Assembly: GCA_003511125.1 (NCBI GenBank)
Contig: DOJV01000062.1
Location: 1 to 13,350 of the forward strand
Origin: Candidatus Uhrbacteria bacterium
GTDB taxonomy: Bacteria > Patescibacteriota > Patescibacteriia > UBA9934 > GWF2-40-263
Direction of reading: 5' to 3'
DNA: 13,350 nucleotides
Shown here: positions 3,884 through 11,644 of the stretch, in pieces
Position numbering within the stretch: the first letter of the stretch is position 1
How the letters are laid out: every line of letters starts with the position of its first letter
Made by a program: the position numbers and the translations under genes
Notes under the pieces: generated by a model
Database searches by the model: none
Told to the model about the DNA's origin: nothing
The model's input: only the letters and a program-made list of their open reading frames with translations

Positions 3884-5698
3884 TTACCAAGTAACCGACC
3901 CACTCTTAATCTCTTCGTTCAAAGAAAAATCACTCCACCCCGCCAATCTCCCCAAAGTCACTTCTCTTTCCTCCTCGGTCGCCACTCGCGGAAAATAACC
4001 CTCGATGCGAGCCGGAACCAATTCCAGACTCTTCCTCACCTCGTTAAACTCTAAGTGGACGATTAACGATTCATTCTCGTCCTCACCAAACTGATCGAAA
4101 ATAAAATTACCAAGGGAATAAAAAATCAAACCGTTTTGATATTTTTCAATTCCTTGAAGCACGTGTGGATGATGGCCAATGACAATATCGGCGCCGGCTT
4201 CGATGGCGGTGTGGGCCAACTCTTTTTGTTCGGTGTTTGGAAAATGTTGATACTCAGCTCCCCAGTGAAAAGAAACGATTGTAATATCAGAGACGGCCGC
4301 GGCTTGAGAAATCTGCTCGGTCAAACTTTCCGGAGTCAGGTTATAAATCGTTGTATCAAAAGCTAAAAAAGCCATTCGTTTACCGTTGATCTCTAAAAAA
4401 ACCGTCTCGCCGTCGTTTCGATAACCACCAATCGGAGAAATTCCAGCAGCTCGCAAATTTTCGACCGATTCCTCCCAGGCCGCTTGGCCGTAGTCACCGT
4501 TATGGTTGTTGATGACCGAGAGATGAGAAAAACTTAAAAAACCCAAAACGTCGATTCGCGCCGGATCGGCCTGGAAACGAATTTCTTTGGTTGACTCGAG
4601 AGTCGAAGTTGCCAAAACACTTTCCAAATTTCCAAAAACCAAATCGCTATCCAAAAACTCGCCATAAACTCCGGCGAAAGCTTGTTCAACCGGAACCGAA
4701 TAAAGTTTCGAACCAACCGCTCGAGACAACATAACATCGCCGACCGCGGAAATTTTCAATGAAAAAATTTCTTTTTTGGCAGCAAAGAAAATCAAATAAC
4801 TGGTTCCTGGATCATTCTCAGTACCGATCAAACGACCGATATGTTCGTGCCAAACCAGCTCGCCTTCGAGACCCTGGGCCTCGACCCACAAAAGATAAGC
4901 TTGCAAAGTAAAAGGTGAATCAATAAAAGTCTCGTCCAAAATGCTGATGGCCGAAAAATTTTTAGCCTCGATTAAAGACAATGTCCGAGCGTCGTTTACA
5001 AAAGCTTTTTTTGATCCCAGCCCATGCGAGCAATCCAGGCTAAAAATCACCAAAGCGTCATCAGGCAAATTTTCCTGAAGAGCGGAAACCAGGTCTCGGG
5101 CTTCACTTTCCACGGCCGGTGACTTGGCGATAATCGGAACAATCGAAACATCTGGAAAAAGTTTGGCAATAAACGGTAGGTGAGTACCAACCGAATGTTC
5201 GTTTGTAAAAGAACTCGGCTCGTCGGACACCACTCCGGCTCCAACTAACTTATTGATAATTTTATTATCAGTCTTAACCACACCAAAATCAGTTTGAAAA
5301 TCCCAGCTGGCGCTTTGCACCAAAACTGAACCTTGATTGTCGTGAGCCGGCCCAATGATGACGATTATCGAAGGCTTGTTTATTTGAGCGGCCAACTTCT
5401 GCCAGTATTCAGAAAGCTCGTTGGCAATCAATGTATGATGCGGGAAAAGACCAGCTTTAACCTCGCCACTTCCCTCAATCGGAACCAATCCGGCGGCCGC
5501 GACATAAATATCTTTAATATCCGGAACACCAGCAATAGAAATAAGATTTGGTTCGGCTGACGCGGGAATGTAATATTCTAAATTCTGATTATTTTTTAAA
5601 AAACAAAATAACAAAACCAAAACCGAAAACAAAAGACCGGCCAATAAAATAACCAATAAACTTTTTTTAGGTCTTTCTAAAAAATTACAACCTTTCAT
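3884..5698 (-). CDS. Membrane-anchored Memo / CapA metallophosphoesterase fusion
   Basis: A 604-residue protein with three parts. A basic N-terminus and one hydrophobic segment (about 12-33) anchor it, with the rest presumably outside. Residues about 65-305 match the Memo / AmmeMemoRadiSam protein B fold: PHHTL (86-90), GPAHD (116-120), NEHSVGTHLPF (166-176) and SLDCSHG (220-226), where the His residues are candidate metal ligands. Residues about 313-575 match the CapA/PgsA calcineurin-like phosphoesterase family: AVGDVMLSR (318-326), GNLES (356-360), NNHNGDYG (397-404), SFHWG (476-480), GHHPHV (508-513) and SLGNF (528-532). CapA proteins act in capsule or poly-gamma-glutamate export; Memo substrates are unclear. 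The ATG at 5698 is preferred to a TTG at 5707, and neither has a Shine-Dalgarno. It follows the A2M gene by 44 bp with a hairpin between them, so it may be partly co-transcribed. A strong terminator follows. Confidence 0.88.
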   Translation of the reverse strand: MKGCNFLERPKKSLLVILLAGLLFSVLVLLFCFLKNNQNLEYYIPASAEPNLISIAGVPDIKDIYVAAAGLVPIEGSGEVKAGLFPHHTLIANELSEYWQKLAAQINKPSIIVIIGPAHDNQGSVLVQSASWDFQTDFGVVKTDNKIINKLVGAGVVSDEPSSFTNEHSVGTHLPFIAKLFPDVSIVPIIAKSPAVESEARDLVSALQENLPDDALVIFSLDCSHGLGSKKAFVNDARTLSLIEAKNFSAISILDETFIDSPFTLQAYLLWVEAQGLEGELVWHEHIGRLIGTENDPGTSYLIFFAAKKEIFSLKISAVGDVMLSRAVGSKLYSVPVEQAFAGVYGEFLDSDLVFGNLESVLATSTLESTKEIRFQADPARIDVLGFLSFSHLSVINNHNGDYGQAAWEESVENLRAAGISPIGGYRNDGETVFLEINGKRMAFLAFDTTIYNLTPESLTEQISQAAAVSDITIVSFHWGAEYQHFPNTEQKELAHTAIEAGADIVIGHHPHVLQGIEKYQNGLIFYSLGNFIFDQFGEDENESLIVHLEFNEVRKSLELVPARIEGYFPRVATEEEREVTLGRLAGWSDFSLNEEIKSGSVTW

Positions 5699-5705
5699 AA
5701 AGCCC

Positions 5706-5731
5706 AAAAGGGGCCGAAGAATTACGGCCCC
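5706..5731 (-). terminator. Hairpin between the A2M and Memo-CapA genes
   Basis: GGGGCCG (5710-5716) pairs perfectly with CGGCCCC (5725-5731) around an 8-nt loop, followed on the minus strand by only TTTT and then GGGC. The short T run suggests leaky termination. The Memo-CapA ATG lies 11 nt beyond the stem, so read-through would place a strong stem right before the start. Confidence 0.6.
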
Positions 5732-5742
5732 TTGTCCTGCTT

Positions 5743-8700
5743 TTATTTAATAGTGATAATTGCTGATTCATTCAAGTAATTATAATCGCTCGGATCACCG
5801 GTCGACCGAATGAATGTCGGCTCGGCCACATAAGTTCCTGTAGTTACCACACGGGCGTAATAAGTTAAGGTGTACAGACCACAAGTATCTCGAACTTGTT
5901 TTTCATTGCTGACAAAAAAACTGATACGTTGATTTTCCATAGAATTTGACCAACTCTGACAGCCATTGGTTCTCCAATAAGGCTGAACAACCGACAAACC
6001 CGAAGGCACAACATCAGTAATCTCAAAAGTTTCAAATGGAGTGGTCAGGTTCTTACCACTTAAGGGAACATCGTAAGTAATTTCGACTCTGATTAAATCG
6101 CCTTCAGTAAAAGTCGTGCCAACCGAACCATCAACTACAGAATATTTTCTAGTAAGTTTGAGTTCGCTATCAGTATCGTCATCAAGCGTCAGCATCGGCT
6201 GATCGTAACGACTAATGGCCACGGCTTTGCCTTTTTCAACTACTGGCTTCAAGCTGTTTAACTCATCGACAGACAAAGGAAGAGTTAAAGTTTGTCCATT
6301 CTCTAAACTGACCGAACGAGATTCGCCTTCAAAAGTGTATTGTACCTCGGCGTTTTGGCTGGTCAAATTCTTCAGGGTTTCTTTTAAGAACAAGACTTGG
6401 TCAAGAACCAAGAGGGTGTTGTAATGATTTTGTTCGGAAACATAATCGTAAAGAACATCACGATCTTCTTCAAGTAAACTGCCGGCCAAAATCGCCATCA
6501 AGACCGTTTGTTCGCCTTGAGTTTCCATGTCTTGATTCGGTAAATAAGCGTAGCCATATTCTCGAACCAAATCTTTGGAGAGTTCACGATAAATAACCCG
6601 AGCTCCTTCACCATCGCCAGACAAATCCATGGCCAGGGCCAGATAGATTTTAGTGTTTGTATTCAACTCTTCTTCTTGAGACATCCGCTGAACTTCGGAC
6701 AAAACCGGTTCACCTAAGCCAGCTAGAGCGGCGTAGGCTTTAACAGCTTCTTCAGCGCCAATTTCCACACCGTTTTTTTCAGAAGAATACAAGTAGTTAG
6801 AAAAATAATTAATTAATCGACCCTGATTAAAAGGCGCTCCGCCGAGCATAGCTACTTTAACCGAAAGATCAAAATCCTCATCGCCATACTCAATCAAACG
6901 AATACCGTTCTCTTGATAAACACCAGCGATCTCCGAAACCGAATTGGTCTCATTAAAATATTCGTTCAGAAGTTCGCCGGACACCTTCCTTGTCACAGCC
7001 TCGTCAGCCCGATCGCCAAATGTCCGATAAAGCCGCTCAAGCTCGGGATAATATTGACCACGACCAGCATCGACAAAAGTTACGTAAGTCAATCCGTCAA
7101 CGGATCCGGACAAAGTCGTTTCCCCGTTCAGCTCGACCGAAGAAACAACCGGTTCGACTAATCGAGATTTTACGATATCGACCGTGCGAGTCACGGTGTC
7201 TTTCAAGCCTTCACTGGAACCAGTAATCGTAATTTCGTGTGGGCCTTCAGAAAGTTTTGGCAAAACAAATCGAGCTGTTTCGCTAACCAAGGCATTTTGA
7301 GTTTCTTTTTTCTCGACATCCCAAACATTGATTTCGTATTCAACAGAACTTCCTGAACCAACATCAGTACCAGCGGCCCGCAGTAAAACAATCGGTCCGT
7401 CATCAACTAAATAACTGTCGCGCATTACCGGAACCACGAAGAATGGCAAGGTGGAATCAAGGTTAATCTTGGTATCACCGGCCATTTTATTTTCTGGATC
7501 AATAGCCTGAGCGGTTAGGCGCCAAGAAGTAATATTATCTGGCATGGTAAATACATAAATCGCTTGGCCATTTTTATCAGTACTGATCACAGCGAAAGCG
7601 GCCATGTCCTTAAAATCGACGCGTCCACGTTCGCCACCACCACCTTTTTCGGCACCAGCCGACACAGACTCAACCATACGACTGGAAGATTTGGTGGCTA
7701 TAACGCCGTTGTCAACATAGCCATAAAGATCATTCAGAGGATCGACTTCTTCATTCATCAAAGCGTAGAAAGCCTCATCAACCACATTCAAGTTAACCTC
7801 AGCCGCTACCGGATGGTCATTCAAATCAGTTGTAACAACCGCCACCTCGACATCGTCACCGGGGCGATAGTTTTCTTTATCTGTCTGTAAAGAAATATTA
7901 ATTTCTTTTTGAGAATTATCAAAATTAATTGTATATCCGTTGCTACCGTATCCATAATCATTAACCTCAGCATAAGCCGAGCCATTAAAAAAGACTCCAA
8001 AAACCGAAATTTCCGGAATATCTTTTGCTTCAAAAGTAAATGAGTAGTTAACTGAGTTTTGCAAATCTCTTTCTTGAATACCGCGCTGGGCTCTAAAAAA
8101 CAAGAAATTATCGTTATTATCGATGACAAAATCTTCTTCTCGACTAACAACTTTTAAATTCACCTGATCGCCAGTGTGGTAACCAGCAAAATCGCCTTCG
8201 GTATCTTCCGAAGCATCGGTATTTTTAAAATAAAGATAAGGCTGGCAACAATTCTCGTAAGTAGACTTTTGCCAAACATGCGCAGTTAATTCATCGGCCA
8301 TACCGTTTTCATCACGAGCTGATAATTCCAGGTAATAATTAGCCTCGGAATTAGTGGCGGCAAAAGTATAAGTTGCTTCACCGTTTTCGTCAGTAATCAA
8401 AGAGACGTCGGCAATTTTGTTTTCAATTTTTTCGTAATCATATTGTTTAATAACTTGCTTGCGAATAAAATCGTAAGTCGTGCCAATTTCAATCTGCTTA
8501 TAAGTTAACTCGGTCAAAGTGCCGGTAACGATCTGATTAGGACGAACGATTGGCGCAAAAATTTCTGGATCCCAAGAATTGATGGCCTGAACATTGCGAG
8601 AAATTATTTTTATGGTTCCGGTACTATTTTCAATTCCAGAAGTTTGACCATCGTAATCCAAATAGACCTTGGGCCCAAAAACTATCACCGAACTCGAAGC

Positions 8701-10914
8701 TTCAATACCAGCCTCTTCAGGACGAGCCGGCTCGACCTGAAGCCAAGCAGTAATGGGATAACGATTGTTATGATTTTCTTGAGCTTTAAACGATCCACGG
8801 GCGTTTCCAGCTTCGTCTAAAATCAATTCTTGAAGACCACTGTCTGTATCAACCTTTACTTTCAAACTCTTAACCGGCGTGCCTTCAAAAAATTCTCCAT
8901 GAACGGTATAGCCAACCGTATCACCAACCCAAGTCGCATCAGTGTCAGGTATAATTGAAAGAGTGTAAGCCGGCTTTACATATTCGGAAACGGTAACATC
9001 TTGATAGACAACATTTTCCTCGCCGAGTTGAACACCAACTTGGTAACGACCAGCCGGAATATTTTTAAGTTCAAGTTCACCGGTAAAAATTCCAGTATCT
9101 GAAACTTCGACCTCGACTTCATCAAAAGACTCAACTGAACTGTTATTATAAAAACACCCGAACGGAGTACAATTACTGCCTTGAGAAAAAACTACACGAA
9201 GTGACTCCGGTTTTTTACCCGAATCCCGATGCTCCAAGTAACCCCAAAATTTTACCGTATCGTTCATTTGATACATTGGGCGGTCAGTATATAAATAAGT
9301 CCAATAATTTTGTGAAGCCGATAAAATTGGCGAACCTTGTTCGCGACTATCTCTGGCAAAAAACATACGATAAGAAGTTTCCAATGGAAGAACAATAGCT
9401 TCGGACCCGGAACGAACCTCCAATAAATCTCTCAAGGCATACTCTTCGTTAGTCATTCCCGCTTCGACCGGAATTGAAGCCATTCCGTTTTTATCGGTTT
9501 TTTCTGATTGATCTTCGAAACCAACAAATTGAACGGCCGCGTCAGAAATTGGTCCGTTAGTTTCAGCACTATTAACCCAAACCAAAGTCTCGTTCACCGA
9601 CTTAGCGGTATAGGCCGTGACTTGACTCGACTGGATCAAAGCAAAACGATGCAAGCCGGCGTAAGAAAAGTCGGCCAGATAATAACCGCGTGGCAAAGTC
9701 TCGGGAAAGAAAAGATATTTTTGCCAGCCAGCCTCAGTACCAACAGAATCAAAAGTCATAACTGTCGGCATACTAGCAGCATCCACGACAGATTCGAAAG
9801 ACAAATAATTCGACCACTCGTTTTCCCGAGATTTTTTGAAAGCTGTAAGATATTGTTGGTAATCAGAATCCAAAATTTTAGAAACAAATTGTTTGACTTC
9901 AACATGAATGTTTTCATCGCCATCAAAATTCCTCCAAGAAGAAAACGGCACGGCGATTTTTTCGCTAGGCACGACCGAAAGATATCTTTCATCAATCCAA
10001 AAATCAGCTCCACGTTCAGTATCGTCACTGGTCTCAAAAGTAAACACGTAATCTTGACCCAACTTGTCATCACTGCCTTTTAAACCAAGATCGCCGTCGA
10101 TAATCGCGGTGTAAACCGTTCGTGCTTGCAAACCGTCTTCTGGAACAAAAACAAAGGTTTTTCGAGATTGTTCAAAATGCCCCTTAAGACTCGGGGTAAT
10201 TGAGAAGGCTTTTTCAAAATCTTTAAGGGAAATATTTTCGTAATTAAAATTCACTTCAATCCCGGAATCCAAAGCCACCTCGGTGGTGCGATTTCCCGGA
10301 ATAGTATTTGCCACTTTAAAAGTACTTTTGACTTGAAAGGCCCAATGGTAGGGACGATCAAGAGTCTCGCCTGCTAAATCGACAATCTGAGTCGGTAAAG
10401 TAAAAGTTATCACCTCGGCGGTCGGCAAATCTTCGGAAAAAGTTAAACGAATTTTTTTATCAGAGATTTGATCGAACTTAACATCGCTATCGATACTGAA
10501 ATCCATAAGGTCTTCGATATCAGAAACCGCAACCGGATTTTTACTTTCTAAAACAAAAGACGAGCTTGTTTCAACTCCAAGCGAATCAGAATCTTCGGCA
10601 GTCAAAACGAAATTATCTTGAGCAAAAACGGTTTTGACTCCGTAGAACGGCTGGAAAACAATCGTGGCAATGACCACGACAACTAAGGCAGTCACCCCAA
10701 CCGTGGCAAAAGCCCGACGGCCGGAGAAAAACAAAGCCCGAAAAGAAACTTTAGACATAGAAGTAGCGTGTCTAGCCGACTCTAGGCGAGCAAACAAAGC
10801 TTCCTTGAATCCCGGCCGCGGCACAAAATTTATTGAATTAGCCTGACGAGAAAAAATCTCGTTCATTTCTGTAAACGACTCAGCGGCGGGTTTATTACGT
10901 TTCCAAAAAGACAT
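5743..10914 (-). CDS. Membrane-anchored alpha-2-macroglobulin family protein without thioester
   Basis: A 1723-residue A2M-like protein, probably outside the membrane and acting as a bait-and-trap protease inhibitor or a sensor. The N-terminus (1-68) is cytoplasmic in character, with a PRPGFKEALFARL helix (32-44), followed by one membrane segment (about 70-88). Next come Ig-like Big_5 domains (about 105-300), then macroglobulin repeats, including YTDRPMYQMNDTVKF near 540 and YRPGDDVEV before VVDEAFYAL. A Ser/Gly-rich bait-like loop (about 1065-1100) precedes MPDNITSWRL (near 1128). A helical domain (about 1290-1560) stands where the thioester domain should be, and a C-terminal MG10-like domain ends the protein. 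The motif expected as GC-x-E-Q reads FGDRADEA (about 1300-1307), and no Cys occurs in that whole domain. The start lies 1 nt after the sigma gene with no Shine-Dalgarno, implying coupled translation. There is no pbpC neighbour, unlike many bacterial A2M genes. Confidence 0.9.
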   Translation of the reverse strand: MSFWKRNKPAAESFTEMNEIFSRQANSINFVPRPGFKEALFARLESARHATSMSKVSFRALFFSGRRAFATVGVTALVVVVIATIVFQPFYGVKTVFAQDNFVLTAEDSDSLGVETSSSFVLESKNPVAVSDIEDLMDFSIDSDVKFDQISDKKIRLTFSEDLPTAEVITFTLPTQIVDLAGETLDRPYHWAFQVKSTFKVANTIPGNRTTEVALDSGIEVNFNYENISLKDFEKAFSITPSLKGHFEQSRKTFVFVPEDGLQARTVYTAIIDGDLGLKGSDDKLGQDYVFTFETSDDTERGADFWIDERYLSVVPSEKIAVPFSSWRNFDGDENIHVEVKQFVSKILDSDYQQYLTAFKKSRENEWSNYLSFESVVDAASMPTVMTFDSVGTEAGWQKYLFFPETLPRGYYLADFSYAGLHRFALIQSSQVTAYTAKSVNETLVWVNSAETNGPISDAAVQFVGFEDQSEKTDKNGMASIPVEAGMTNEEYALRDLLEVRSGSEAIVLPLETSYRMFFARDSREQGSPILSASQNYWTYLYTDRPMYQMNDTVKFWGYLEHRDSGKKPESLRVVFSQGSNCTPFGCFYNNSSVESFDEVEVEVSDTGIFTGELELKNIPAGRYQVGVQLGEENVVYQDVTVSEYVKPAYTLSIIPDTDATWVGDTVGYTVHGEFFEGTPVKSLKVKVDTDSGLQELILDEAGNARGSFKAQENHNNRYPITAWLQVEPARPEEAGIEASSSVIVFGPKVYLDYDGQTSGIENSTGTIKIISRNVQAINSWDPEIFAPIVRPNQIVTGTLTELTYKQIEIGTTYDFIRKQVIKQYDYEKIENKIADVSLITDENGEATYTFAATNSEANYYLELSARDENGMADELTAHVWQKSTYENCCQPYLYFKNTDASEDTEGDFAGYHTGDQVNLKVVSREEDFVIDNNDNFLFFRAQRGIQERDLQNSVNYSFTFEAKDIPEISVFGVFFNGSAYAEVNDYGYGSNGYTINFDNSQKEINISLQTDKENYRPGDDVEVAVVTTDLNDHPVAAEVNLNVVDEAFYALMNEEVDPLNDLYGYVDNGVIATKSSSRMVESVSAGAEKGGGGERGRVDFKDMAAFAVISTDKNGQAIYVFTMPDNITSWRLTAQAIDPENKMAGDTKINLDSTLPFFVVPVMRDSYLVDDGPIVLLRAAGTDVGSGSSVEYEINVWDVEKKETQNALVSETARFVLPKLSEGPHEITITGSSEGLKDTVTRTVDIVKSRLVEPVVSSVELNGETTLSGSVDGLTYVTFVDAGRGQYYPELERLYRTFGDRADEAVTRKVSGELLNEYFNETNSVSEIAGVYQENGIRLIEYGDEDFDLSVKVAMLGGAPFNQGRLINYFSNYLYSSEKNGVEIGAEEAVKAYAALAGLGEPVLSEVQRMSQEEELNTNTKIYLALAMDLSGDGEGARVIYRELSKDLVREYGYAYLPNQDMETQGEQTVLMAILAGSLLEEDRDVLYDYVSEQNHYNTLLVLDQVLFLKETLKNLTSQNAEVQYTFEGESRSVSLENGQTLTLPLSVDELNSLKPVVEKGKAVAISRYDQPMLTLDDDTDSELKLTRKYSVVDGSVGTTFTEGDLIRVEITYDVPLSGKNLTTPFETFEITDVVPSGLSVVQPYWRTNGCQSWSNSMENQRISFFVSNEKQVRDTCGLYTLTYYARVVTTGTYVAEPTFIRSTGDPSDYNYLNESAIITIK

Positions 10915-10915
10915 A

Positions 10916-11593
10916 TTAAAGTAAATGTTTTAATTTTTCTCCGGCCAAAGCACTGCATTTTTTCAAGGCTCGATGGATGATGACACCCGCATTGTTAGGA
11001 GTACATTTCAAAACCTCGGCAATTTCTTCGTAGCTGGCTTCGGCGTAATATTTCATAGTCACAGCCAAACGATCGCGTTCGGAAAGTTTTTCAAGAATTT
11101 TTTCCAGGTGTTCACCGAGCATTAGACGATCGGTTTTTTCAATAACATTTTCGTGATGATCGGCTGGTTGAAAAGTATTTTCTTCATCATCAAGAGAAAA
11201 ACTTTTCTTGGCCGTGCGATAATAATCAGTAATGCGATTAGTGGCAATGCGATAAATCCAGGCTGAGAAAGACGGACACAGAACAAAAGAAGTTCGTTTG
11301 GCAAAAGCTTTTATAAAAACATCGGAAACCAAATCTTCAGCAACTCTTTGATCGCTGACTCGGCGAACAACGAAAGTGTAAATTTTTTGAAAATAGCGTT
11401 CGTAGAGTTCGGCGAAGGCGCGATCGTCTCCGTCGGCCATACGTTGGGCCAAAATATTGTCATCAGTTTCGGTGATGGATTGGACGGTTTTGAAACCTCC
11501 GAGAAAATCTACGGCTAATGTTAGAAAGCGAGACCAGGGGTTCGCTAAATAAAACGAGAAAGATGGATAATTGTTACGAGGGATAAAATTCAT
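10916..11593 (-). CDS. ECF-type RNA polymerase sigma factor
   Basis: A 225-residue sigma-70 family protein of the ECF type, which directs RNA polymerase to a small regulon. Region 2 spans about 53-128: RAFAELYERYFQKIYTFVVR, then AEDLVSDVFIKAF (85-97) and the -10 recognition helix SAWIYRIATNRITDYYR (110-126). An acidic linker (134-155) follows. Region 4 spans about 163-215, with LSERDRLAVTMKYY (170-183) and the helix-turn-helix YEEIAEVLKCTPNNAGVIIHRALKK (188-212). The first 45 residues are an unusual hydrophobic extension, and no better internal start is visible. I chose ATG 11593; a GTG at 11626 would lie inside the palindrome. The gene directly downstream encodes a membrane-anchored A2M, in the place normally held by an anti-sigma gene, so that protein is the natural candidate for its regulator. 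Confidence 0.9.
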   Translation of the reverse strand: MNFIPRNNYPSFSFYLANPWSRFLTLAVDFLGGFKTVQSITETDDNILAQRMADGDDRAFAELYERYFQKIYTFVVRRVSDQRVAEDLVSDVFIKAFAKRTSFVLCPSFSAWIYRIATNRITDYYRTAKKSFSLDDEENTFQPADHHENVIEKTDRLMLGEHLEKILEKLSERDRLAVTMKYYAEASYEEIAEVLKCTPNNAGVIIHRALKKCSALAGEKLKHLL

Positions 11594-11598
11594 AAAAG

Positions 11599-11640
11599 AC
11601 TTCGGGGAATAGGTGTCGATCGACACCTATTCCCCGAAGT
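11599..11640. terminator. Perfect 42-bp palindrome between uvrC and the sigma gene
   Basis: The 21 bases at 11599-11619 are the exact reverse complement of those at 11620-11640, centred on GATC. As RNA this gives a 19-bp stem with a 4-nt loop. On the minus strand it starts 4 nt after the uvrC stop and is followed by CTTTT and then, at once, the sigma ATG. It is probably an intrinsic terminator with a short T run, or an attenuator before the sigma gene. Being symmetric, it works on both strands. Confidence 0.8.
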
Positions 11641-11644
11641 AAAT

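Noticed and set aside
5699..5707. TTG start for the Memo-CapA gene
   Set aside because: It adds only three residues, has no Shine-Dalgarno, and an ATG follows in frame.
6500..6530. QGEQ in the A2M helical domain as a thioester motif
   Set aside because: There is no Cys before Glu-Gln, and it lies about 165 residues after the place where the motif should be.
11594..11626. GTG start for the sigma factor inside the palindrome
   Set aside because: It would place the start within a 19-bp stem and adds residues encoded by the palindrome; ATG 11593 just after it is simpler.
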